Origin: Panax quinquefolius | Lineage: Eukaryota; Streptophyta; Magnoliopsida; Apiales; Araliaceae | Direction of reading: 5' to 3' | Length of the DNA: 64,000 bases | Assembly (NCBI GenBank): GCA_020205615.1 | Contig: CM035171.1 | Coordinates: forward strand, 11,158,160 to 11,222,159 | In this document: in pieces, positions 1-9,349 of the stretch | How positions within the stretch are numbered: the stretch's first letter is position 1 | Layout of the letters: each line of letters opens with the position of its first letter | Position numbers and translations under genes: made by a program | Notes under the pieces: model-generated | What the model was told of the DNA's origin: nothing | The model's input: the letters and a program-made list of their open reading frames with translations, nothing else | The model's database searches: none

Positions 1-490
1 ACGTCAGAAAGTCAATAACAACAGGAATATTATTCAAATTTGACGTGTCTTTATTCAAATCCATAACATGGGCTAAGAAAGCTTGACATCCGTTTTTCAA
101 TAAACGAATAGCTTTATGATTAGATATGACTGTGATTGATTTTAATGGTTTAGTTGCTTGAATTGCATAACAAAGGTTGGTTAGGAATATGAAAACTAAC
201 AACCTTACAAAAACAATCAATTTTGGCATGATGAGTAGTTAACCAATCAATCCCTAAAATCACATCAAAAGCAAGTATCTTTAAAGAGATAAGGTCAACA
301 GATAAGGTGATGGTGCCAACTTGAATCAAACAAGATTTATAAACAATGGATGTGATGAAAGTTTCTCTTAACGGAGTTTCCACAGATAGGTCAAAGTCCA
401 ATTTCTCCGGAGTCAAGTTTAAACGTTGAGCACAAGCAGGAGAGATAAATGAATGGGTAGACCCCAGATTCAAGTAAGGTATAAACTTCG
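1..490 (-). pseudogene. Ty3/gypsy pol N-terminus: retropepsin running into RT, cut by window edge
   Basis: Read on the minus strand, about 107 residues (473 to 150) form the retropepsin region of a gypsy polyprotein. An active-site-like segment reads LGSTHSFIS, followed by the conserved SLKILAFDVILGIDWL stretch. In intact relatives the first motif is DTGSTHSFIS; here the catalytic Asp-Thr is lost through small indels. Downstream, codons for LLKNGCQAFLAHVMD lead toward the reverse transcriptase, which lies beyond the left edge. The same order is seen in the elements at 49960-50400 and 59050-59460. The protein would have processed Gag-Pol in the particle. It is broken here, so I call it a pseudogene. 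Confidence 0.85.
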
Positions 491-1729
491 CAAGAATTTA
501 TAAATAGTTTACCCGTGATCACCTCGTTTGGGTTCCTCGCATTTTGACCGATCACAACAAACGCTTTTCCGGAACCGTTGACTTTGACTTTTCTCGGGAT
601 ACGGTCTTTTGAGTCACCGTCCCCATTGAACTAGGGTTTATTCACCGCATAATCTCGAGCGATATGTCTTTCCTTTCCACAATTATAGCATACCTTGAAC
701 TGTTGTGGGCGTTTGACCGATATGTCCCTCTTTTCCGCATTTGTAGCATATAATGGGTGGTCGTTCTCCTCCTTAGAACCCGATTCTTCGCCAAGACTTT
801 TCTTCTTCACATGGTCGTTGTTAAATCTCCTCTTTTAAAATCTCCTCCGACTAGCTTCTTCTATTTTATGGCTATGATTACCACCGAGTGGTTACCATTT
901 TTGTCCGTCTGTTTCTTTCTCCGTGGTTATCATTATTACGTTGATCGCTATCTCCAATACGATCCTAGTTATGGTCCCTCGGTTGAACATACTCGTTATC
1001 TCGCTTCTAACAATTGAGCCACGTTAACAACATCTGAATAGAGAGAAAATTTATGAGAAATGAGATATTGTCGTATGCCGTGTTTCAAACCTCTCGTAAA
1101 CATCCGCGTCATACTTTCCTCATTCTCCACCAAATGAGGTGCAAAACTCGGATAACTCGCAAACTTTGCCTCGTCTTCGAGACACCGTCATGTTGTTTTG
1201 TTCTAATCTAATGAACTCCACTTCCTTCATATGACAAACACTTTCGTGAAAGTATTTGTCATTAAATAGTTCTTCAAACGTCTCCCAAGACACGCTTTGA
1301 GTGCGGATTTGGATGGACGCTTCTGCATCTCCACCAGATGGTCCGCTTCGCCACACGGAACATAAAGGTGGCGAATGGAACCTTCGTTCTCCGTGCATCC
1401 CAAGACATCGAATATCTTGGTAATTTGCTTGACCCATGTTTCCGCCATGATCGGATCCGGCTTTCCCTTAAATTCGTGGTCCCAACTCTTTGAACTACTT
1501 GTCGTGACAACCCGTGAATTGCTATCATTTCTCCTATATTTTGAACACGAGTCTCCTCAAATGCGATTTTTGCATGAATCGCAAAAAGCTTCTAAACATC
1601 CCTCGCTCATCATCTACTCGGTGGTGTTGTTCACGGAGAACATCACAAACTGTTTGCACGCTCTCCTCGTTGGTGGTACAATGCGCCTCCACACGGCCTC
1701 ATTTCCATTGTTAATATTCTCATCGACAT
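491..1729 (-). pseudogene. Ty3/gypsy gag with two CCHC zinc knuckles, frameshifted
   Basis: The likely start is the ATG at 1729-1727, by analogy with the copies at 48758 and 60622. The capsid-like part (about 1530 to 1100) contains EAWVKQITKIFDVLG- and LFNDKYF-type segments seen in plant chromovirus gag. Two knuckles follow at about 757-660: CYKCGKEGHI, then a degraded YNCGKERHIAR. The reading frame changes several times, so no single ORF spans it. Gag would form the cytoplasmic capsid and bind the RNA. The boundary with pol is approximate. Confidence 0.8.
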
Positions 1730-1905
1730 TCTCAAATCGCCATAAAACAAGGGTTAATTAAGGAAATTAATATATCACATAATATCCCTATATCTTGACC
1801 AACTAACAAATAATCTTAGGTAGGTAGGACACACTAAATGAAGGATTTACTCTGTCTCTCCCTACTAGTTCTATTCCCCGATCTCCGCCAGAGAGATCAT
1901 ATCCT

Positions 1906-1918
1906 AAGCTCGATACCA
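1906..1918 (-). other. Primer binding site, initiator tRNA-Met type
   Basis: On the minus strand the sequence next to the LTR reads TGGTATCGAGCTTAGG. This matches the plant tRNA-iMet primer site TGGTATCAGAGC except for one missing A. It fixes the orientation of the element and the inner end of its 5' LTR. Confidence 0.75.
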
Positions 1919-1920
1919 AC

Positions 1921-4590
1921 CGTGACGCCCCCAAAATAGGTATATATCACCCATTACGAGTTGTCAATACATGTATGTAAACAACTACAACTTTATTATT
2001 ACAATGAAGAAATCGTGAGTTTGAATACAAATATTATCTTCTGCACAATATCTATACTCAAATAAATCCTCATCACATTTATTGATACATTATTTTACAA
2101 AAATGGTGAGGACTACTAAACAACTCTCTAGAACCTTCATTCCATAATCCCGACTGTATTTCGCTTATATTCTCGCCTCCCGAGAAGAAAAATGGAACAA
2201 AAGGAAAAGGGTGAGCTTAACTAGCCCAATAAAGAATATTATGACTAAGATAATATACAACAAATTATCGTTAGTCTTCAATGGGAAAAATCTAATAGAA
2301 TACAATAGACAACAAATTTTAAATCAATATTCGCAATGAAATAATAATTCATTAGAAGAGTTAAGTAGAGAATGCAAACTACTATCTTCTATGTATGAAT
2401 TTAAAAGTTCATCGTCTCATCTTTTATCCTCGTAACATCAATCAATATATATCTGAATCAAATATTCATCTTTGCACTACAGGCCAAAGATATTCATCAG
2501 TTGATCATGTTCAATTAAACATCTGTTCATCTTTGCACTACGGGCCAAAGATATTCTTCAAATCATTCATTCATCTTTGCACTACGTGCCAAAGATATTC
2601 AATAATATCATCATTTAAGACTGAGGATGACGAAAAATATTTTTAAAGAAACGAATCCAAAGGAAACAAAATGACAAGGATTAAGGATTAAGGATTCGTA
2701 CTTTGTTTTATACATGTTCAAAAATACCTCAAAAATGATCATAGTGGTGTAAAATTAAAACATGGATACAATCAAAGCTAGTATCCACAATAGATATTTT
2801 GGGATGAAAAGAAGAAATTTCATTTTTCGGTGAATAGTGCCATATACGTGAATAGTGTCGTATACGTGAATAGTAACTCCGACACCAAAAGATAGAAATT
2901 TCCCAAAAAACATCTTCACGCTTCATGAATAGTACTCGTGAATAGTAACTCGTGAATAGTAACTCATGAATAGTTACCCCGACATGAAAAAATTCCAAAT
3001 TTGATAAAAAGTTCCAACCAATATTTCAGCAGAATGATATTGAAGAAATAATATCATGTGAGAAGAAAATAACATCTCTTACCTCGAAAGATTAAGATTT
3101 ACAATTTGGAATACCGAGTATAGTGTTGAAGGGAACTTGCACCGCCTAACAATACTCAAAGTATACTCAAAATACTCACAAGAATACGCCGATAATATAG
3201 AGAGAAAACTTTGATTTCGGTGTGATTTTCAATTCTAACCCAAGACCCTATTTATAGGAAAACGCTAGAACACCAAAGCAGAAAATTTAATAAAATATTA
3301 ATATATATTATAAATTTCCTTAGCCCATCTTTGATGATCTGATTTCAGCAATTAATATCACATGTTAGCCCACTTAAATGCAAAAAAAACGTTTTTCTTT
3401 AAAATAATAATTAAAACTTCCAAAAATCAATTATTTTGAGCTTGAACTTCAATAATTCATAATAAATAGCCCTTTATCAGAAAATTTGAATCTCGCGACT
3501 TTTTATAGGAAATTCAATTTCTACAACTTTGCAGAAGAAAGTTTTTCCAAATTCCAAACAGAAATTGACCCAAATCCACAAACGGGAGATTTTAAGCTAT
3601 AATCAAATTTCAATCAATAAATGGGGTCCACCGACATGTTTAATATGTTTTAAACATTTATTGCAACAAAAATACTCTTCCTCCTCAGTATACTCACATA
3701 TCCCACATTCGTTGTAAAAATATCACCATTATTATATATTTAAAATATAATAATACATTTAAATAATTATCTTATCGAGAAAAAGATAAAATTTCAATTT
3801 TCAACAATTGTCACATTAAAAAATTTTCTCCATCTATATCCACATAAAATCAATATTTTCCTCATCATATGAATCAATAATTAATTATTCACAAATAATA
3901 TTACAGAATCACAATATCGATAAATTGCATACGCTCCCAAGAAAGAGGGGCTTTCAATAAGAATTTCTCTTACTTGGCGCCGCAATTAGGTGACCAAACC
4001 TCTCCTTAGACGTAACTTTCTAGACATTGCCAATAATGTTATCTAATAATATTATTCAGATAATATGAATTATTGTGATCGATAATAAAAAAATACCGTG
4101 TAATGACAATTATCAAACAACAAAGAATATAAAATATCAACGCAAAGCAATTATTAAATCAATAAAATAATTGAACAAGAATTATCGTAACCATTATTGA
4201 GTAGTGCCTTCTTCACGTAAGAATCAATAATCGTGCAATACCGGTGCCATCGTGTTTTAACCATCGAGTATTTTAACAAGATTAATCTGTAATAACTACC
4301 GTTATTTTTAAACAACTAATATTTGTCGCTTTCTTCATCCAATCGCTTTTAGTTATGGGGCCCACAAAAGATCGCTACTGGTTGCATTTAATATTCCTCA
4401 ACAAAGAAGAATATTCCATGATCAAACTAATATTCCCGACAACAATGAATATTTTATAAACACTTGCTTATTTTGAAATATTTCACAGATTTTACCCCTA
4501 ACTATCCACATTAATCAAATCAACCCTTACTATTTCAAAATAATAAATAGAGAAAATTAAATTTCATTAATAATAAGTTGGGGTCTTACA
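1921..4590 (-). mobile_element. LTR-A, 5' LTR of minus-strand Tekay-like element
   Basis: On the minus strand the LTR starts TGTAAGACCCCAAC and ends GGGGGCGTCACG, next to the primer binding site. It is about 2.67 kb. From its start it holds: AT-rich U3 with repeated aatattc motifs; a TATA box at 3256-3249; R repeats of the gtgaatagtaa type (2975-2825); copies of a ctttg-cactac-ggccaaagatattc unit (2620-2455); and the conserved U5. The partner 3' LTR lies off the left edge. Its outer end abuts a plus-strand LTR-A fragment at 4591. Confidence 0.85.
3249..3256 (-). promoter_or_regulatory. TATA box of LTR-A (minus copy)
   Basis: TATAAATA on the minus strand, followed by the conserved GGG/TTAGAATTG downstream segment found in every LTR-A copy. 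The position corresponds to the U3/R promoter. Confidence 0.6.
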
Positions 4591-4786
4591 AAAAAAAGCC
4601 ATCAAAGTCAGCAGTCAAGTATGCTAACATTTTCCTATAAATAGAGGGCTAAGTTAGAATTGAAAATCACACCGTAAAACAAGCTTTTTTTTTTTCTCTC
4701 TCTAGATTATTGAGTGTATTTTGTGAGTATTTAGATACTTTTGTGAGTTTCTATTCATCGCTGCAAGTTTCCTTCAAATTTTTTAT
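4591..4786 (+). mobile_element. LTR-A fragment (+): U3/R part of an interrupted host LTR
   Basis: Matches 10593-10780 of the solo LTR-A, including the TATAAATA at 4636-4643 and the text after it. It stops at 4786, where the LTR-B element begins, and continues at 17515 after that element. Its own upstream part is missing at the junction with the minus LTR ending at 4590. Confidence 0.8.
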
Positions 4787-5484
4787 TGTGAGACCCCAGA
4801 TTTTATCAATAAAGATTTAAATTTTGTCGAAATAATTTTTAATATTATGGTGTGAATTTAAGATAATATTATAGTTGTGGGTAGTATTTATAAATTTTGC
4901 AAAGTATGCAAGTTGTTATAAAATATTCGTTTGGTCTGGGAATATTCTTTTTGTCGGGGAATATTAGACGATTTTACTCAATCATTAGTGGACCCCACAA
5001 TGGAAGTATTATCGTAGTTAGAAAATGACAAAATTATCATTCAATAAAAATAATAACAAGCAGAGGTGTTACCGTTAAAACCGTTGAACTACCCGGTAGT
5101 AAAAGTACAAGATATCTGGCGTAGTTGTATAAGAAGCACACGATATTGATTATTGATGCTTACGTGAGAAATCACTCAAACCTATGCTTTCAATTATTGC
5201 TATAGTAATCACGCATCATATCTCTTATATTATTGATTCAATTATTGTCACAAAGATCATCTCGTATAATATGTTATAGTATTAAATCAATAATTGAGGC
5301 GACAAGTTTTAAATGATTAATAATTGTTGAAAGATTAAATATGTGTTGATTAAAAATAAAATGATTTGTGGTAATATTTATTCAATCCTCGATGTATATA
5401 AAGAGTCCATTATGAGACATTTGTGGTAAGTTTAATTATTTTATGGGGGGCGTATATGTCATCATCTAAGAGTCTCTTCGTCAA

Positions 5485-5670
5485 TAGTAATTACTTTCGT
5501 CAATAGTAATTACCTTTGTGAATAGTAATTATCTTCGTCAATAGTAATTACCTTCACAATAGTAATTACCTTTGTGAATATAGTAATTATCTTTGTCAAT
5601 AGTAATTACCTTCGTCAATAGTAATTACCTTTGTGAATAGTAATTACCTTCGTCAATAGTAATTACCTTT
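5485..5670 (+). repeat. 20-bp tandem array in LTR-B U3
   Basis: About nine copies of tagtaattaccttcgtcaa with variants (tttgtgaa, ttatctt). The array recurs at the same LTR position at 15430-15620, 20160-20290 (inverted) and 46610-46770. It lies 200-400 bp upstream of the TATA box, where enhancer repeats are common in LTRs. Confidence 0.85.
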
Positions 5671-5679
5671 ACCAAAGCG

Positions 5680-5862
5680 TCGAACCACTTGTCGTTTCAC
5701 ATTCTACAAAAGGCCGAACCACTTGTCGTTTCACATTACAAAATGCCGAACCACTTGTCGTTTCACATTCTGGTAAAGGCCGAACCACTTGTCGTTTCAC
5801 ATTACAAGCGTCAAACCACTTTTCTTTTCACATCACCACTCGTCAAGCCACTTTCCTTTTCA
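5680..5862 (+). repeat. 29-bp tandem array in LTR-B U3
   Basis: About six copies of a unit containing cgaaccacttgtcgtttcac, with the last copies diverged to caaaccacttttcttttcac and caagccactt. It ends about 30 bp before the TATA box. Equivalent arrays: 15625-15800, 20035-20155 (inverted), 46775-46915. Confidence 0.85.
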
Positions 5863-5891
5863 CGGCAAAAGGTCTTAAGCTAGAAATCTTC

Positions 5892-5899
5892 TATAAATA
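5892..5899 (+). promoter_or_regulatory. TATA box of LTR-B
   Basis: TATAAATA inside cttctataaatagaggcc, conserved at the same place in all four LTR-B copies that retain this region. Transcription probably starts about 30 bp downstream, near ctagtgcttcatt. Confidence 0.65.
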
Positions 5900-6059
5900 G
5901 AGGCCTAGTGCTTCATTATTTTTCACTTAATTCTTTGAAACTCTAGAGAGAAACTATAGAGAAAGAAGAAAAGTATTCGCTACTTCACCTCGCCAATATT
6001 CGGTTCTTCTAAGGTAGGAAATATTATTTGTTGTACTCAGTAAAGGGTGTTATTCTTTC

Positions 6060-6500
6060 TTATTCATGATGAGAACTGTTGTTATTCCATCGCTTATTAT
6101 TCTATTGGAATAACTTTTGTAAAAAGTGGTATACCCTATACATAACCTTGATACGCCAGGCATACCCTATACTTGGTGAAATCCTTATATTATTCCATTC
6201 TTATTCATTCTATTGGAATAACTTCAGATCACGTGGAATCCCCTATACTTGGTGATCTCCTTCATTATTCCATTCTTTATTATTCATTTGAATATCACGT
6301 CTCGTGTGTTTTACTAACAGGACACGGTTCCATTATTTATTATTCCGCATTTATTATTACATTGGAATATCCTCGTCGTGTGTTTTACACCGGACCGGGT
6401 TCCATTGTTTATTATTCAAAGCATTTATTATTCTCATTGGATCATCCCATTAATTGTGAATTTCACCGAATTGGTTCCGTTATTATTATTACATTGGAAT
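6060..6500 (+). repeat. ~55-bp repeats in LTR-B R/U5 leader
   Basis: Several diverged copies of a unit with ttccatt-tttattatt-cattggaatatc followed by gtgttttacaccgg. It recurs at 16020-16450, 47120-47470 and, inverted, 19400-19760. It is downstream of the TATA box, so it would be in the transcript. Confidence 0.75.
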
Positions 6501-7562
6501 AACTCACGTCATGCCAAGCAACCGCATGCGTGGTGATTTCTTTTTTGTTATTCCATTCTTTATTATACTCAATTGGTTAAATCTTTGACTTTATACTCCA
6601 TGAAATTAGTGGAATATCCTTGATATTTGCGCTTCATCCAAAGATCTTTTCATGGAAATATTCTTACGATCATTCTTGAATTTTACTCTACAAAACAATA
6701 TCATTTTGACAATTTGGACGTTAATAATTTCGGATAAAATAATTCTTGAACTTGTTTTATTGAATTATTATGTCATTGTCATCATCCTCATGTTATATTA
6801 TGTTATCTTTGACTTTACGTGTATAGATGAACTTAGTATGATTATGACCGAGGATCATTGGTATAATCATGGCTTGTTATAAATGATGTGATAAAAGTCC
6901 TCAATGGCTTGTAATGCGTTGATGGATAATTTTGGTATGATTATGACTGGGGGTGATTCTAAGATAGTCATGACCATTGATAATTTGATGAATATCCTTG
7001 GCAAGTAGTGCGAGGGTGATTCGATGATGTGGATTATTTATTAAAGTGAGTCGGCCTATACAAATGATGAAAAACCTTTTAAAACCTAAAAGATAGTAGA
7101 CTTTATTCTCTACTTGACTCTTTTAATGGATCGCTTATTCCATTGCAGATTAAACTTGTTGTCTATTGTATTTTATCGTTTAACAACGTTGAAGGCTAAT
7201 GATAAATTATTCGCATTATCTTAGTCATAATATTTCTTCTTTGGGCTAGTTGAGCTCACCCTTTCTTTCTTTATTCTCTTCAGAAATGAGAACATATAGA
7301 CGAGACGAGTCTGGGAATGGAGTAATGGTCCGGAGGATAGCATTAGTAGTCCTCACTATTACGTGAAATAGTGTGATAATAGTAGTAATGAGGACTCCTT
7401 TTGAGTTTGTATAATATCTAGTAGACAATATTTGTATTCAAACTCACGTTTATGTCGATTGCATACCTACGCTTATATTAGTAAGTTGAATTTGAATTTA
7501 TGTACCATGTAAGTGGCGACCCAAGATGGGTGACGATACCTAATTTTGGGGGGCGTCGCGGT

Positions 7563-7577
7563 TGGTATCGAGCTTAG
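7563..7577 (+). other. Primer binding site, tRNA-iMet type
   Basis: TGGTATCGAGCTTAGG two bases after the LTR. One A is missing relative to TGGTATCAGAGC, exactly as in the other three copies. Confidence 0.75.
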
Positions 7578-7744
7578 GATATGATCCTCGGCTAAGATGT
7601 GAGAATAGTACTAGGAGGGAGAGCGGAAATACCTTCGCTTAGTATGACCTACCTAAGTTTATTTGGTATTTGATTGGTCGGTCGTGAGTATAGTGATAAT
7701 ATGTTGTATGTCAATTAACCCTTATTTTGTGGCGGTGTTTGAAA

Positions 7745-8885
7745 ATGGCATCCGAGAATATTGAGAATAAGAAAGGAGCATGAGAGAGACTGTTGATTCT
7801 CCACAAATCAATAATCGGGACAATGTGCAACAGGATGGCGATAATCCTCCGTAAACAACAACACCGATCAATCGATTTAACGACATCAGACGTTAAAAGG
7901 TTTTAAAATTCACGCAACATCAAAGCGGAAAGCGACTCGCCCAAAACGTAGGTGGAAACACGGAAAACTCTCTGGCGGTCACCATTAAACAATTCAAGGA
8001 GCTGGGACCACCGGAGTTTAAGGGAGAGCAAAACCACTTACGGCGGAAGCATGGATAAAGCAGATTACAAGATATTTGATGTCTTGGGATTCTCCGAGGA
8101 GCAAAAGGTTCCCTGCCGCCTTTATACTTGTGCGAGAAGCGATTCTTTGGTGGGAATCCAGAAACGTACTCAACTTCTTTGATTGAAGATATCTTGGGAG
8201 AAGTTCCAGAGTCATTCAACGACAAATACTTTTCCGAAAGTATTCGCCACATGAAGGAGGTGAAGTTTATCAAGTTGGAACAAAACAATATGATCGTGTC
8301 GCAATACGAGGCAAAATTTCATGAGTTATCACGAGTTTTTCGTCCCACTGGTGGATAATGAAAAGAGAATGGCGAATGTTTTTAAGAGGTTTGAAGCGTA
8401 GATACGTCAACATCTTATTTCTTATAAATTGTGTTTTTATTCAGGATGTTGTAAATAGGGCTCGATTAGTGGAGCGTGATAACTCAGTCAGCCTTAACTA
8501 AAAAGAGAGAAAAACGGCAAAATTATAATACCGGCGAGTAGTAGTCATCGAGCGGTGACAACAAACGTGGAGGAATCAATGGGCAGATATGGTAACCACT
8601 TCCGGTGGTAATCGAGGCCAAAATAATAAGAATGGACATTTCAAGAAAAGGAGATTCAACAATGATGGAAAGACGTCAAGACCAAAGCACCCATTGTTAA
8701 GGAAGGAGAAAGACCACCTATCATATGCTTCAAATGCGGAGGAGAGGGACACATCGATTCCGAATCGTGTGCCATCTTAGTCAAAGCATGTTATAATTGT
8801 GGAAGAGAAGGTCACTTAGCTCGATTTTGTCGTTTCATCAAGACAAATTCAACTAGGATGGAGGCACCAAAGGTCATCCCTGCAT
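7745..8885 (+). pseudogene. Ty3/gypsy gag, frameshifted
   Basis: The ATG at 7745 opens MASENIENKKGA and meets a stop at once. Other frames then give recognisable capsid segments: KADYKIFDVLGFSEEQK (about 8060), SFNDKYFSESIRHMKEVKF (about 8210-8270) and MIVSQYEAKFHELS (about 8290). A basic stretch, GQNNKNGHFKKRRFNNDGK (8608-8670), precedes two CCHC knuckles: CFKCGGEGHI (8731 onward) and CYNCGREGHLARFC (8790-8830). The order is that of chromovirus Gag. Multiple indels make it non-functional as read. Confidence 0.8.
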
Positions 8886-8929
8886 AAAACCAAAGCCGTA
8901 GAGTTTTAAGAGAGCGCTTTTTTTTCTCG

Positions 8930-9344
8930 TGACGAGGAACACGAATAAAATTATCACGGGTAAGTTAATCATAAGCTCTTGCGAAGTCTATACCGTGTTA
9001 GATACCGCTTTTACCCACTCTTTTATTTCACCTAGTTGTGTTCAACGCTTAAATTTGACTCAAGAAGTTAAACTTTGACTTATTGGTTGAAACTTCGTTA
9101 GTAGGAGCCTTCGTTACCTCTACTGTTTTTAAATCTTATTTGATTCAAATAAACATTTTCGCGTTACCTGTCGATCTTATCTCTTTGAAAATATTTGTCT
9201 TTGATGTGACTTTAGAAATCGATTGGTTAAATACTCATCATGATTTTTTTAAGGTTGTTAGCTTTCATACTCTTAACCAACCTGTTATGCGAATTCAAAG
9301 TAACCAAACCACTAAAGTCAATCATTATCATATCAAGCCATAAG
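8930..9344 (+). pseudogene. Ty3/gypsy retropepsin fragment
   Basis: Contains a degraded active site, LDTAFTHSFISPSC (normally LDTGSTHSFIS), then NLTQE, SLKIFVFDVTLEIDWL and a terminal NHYHIKP. The glycine of the catalytic DTG is replaced by alanine as read. The frame shifts once between 9060 and 9083. The region is cut by the solo LTR-A beginning at 9350. Confidence 0.8.
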
Positions 9345-9349
9345 TAAAG

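Larger units (their letters stand above)
4787..7560 (+). mobile_element. LTR-B, 5' LTR
   Basis: About 2.77 kb, TGTGAGACCCC...GGGGCGTCGCG. In order it carries: a U3 with aatattc motifs; an array of about 20-bp tagtaattacc units (5485-5670); an array of about 29-bp cgaaccacttgtcgtttcac units (5680-5860); a TATA box; an R region with repeats of about 55 bp (6060-6500); and a U5 shared with LTR-A. Confidence 0.85.

Noticed and set aside
5485..5862. Short repeats with spacers, CRISPR-like at first glance
   Set aside because: They are tandem LTR U3 repeats found at the same place in four LTR-B copies.
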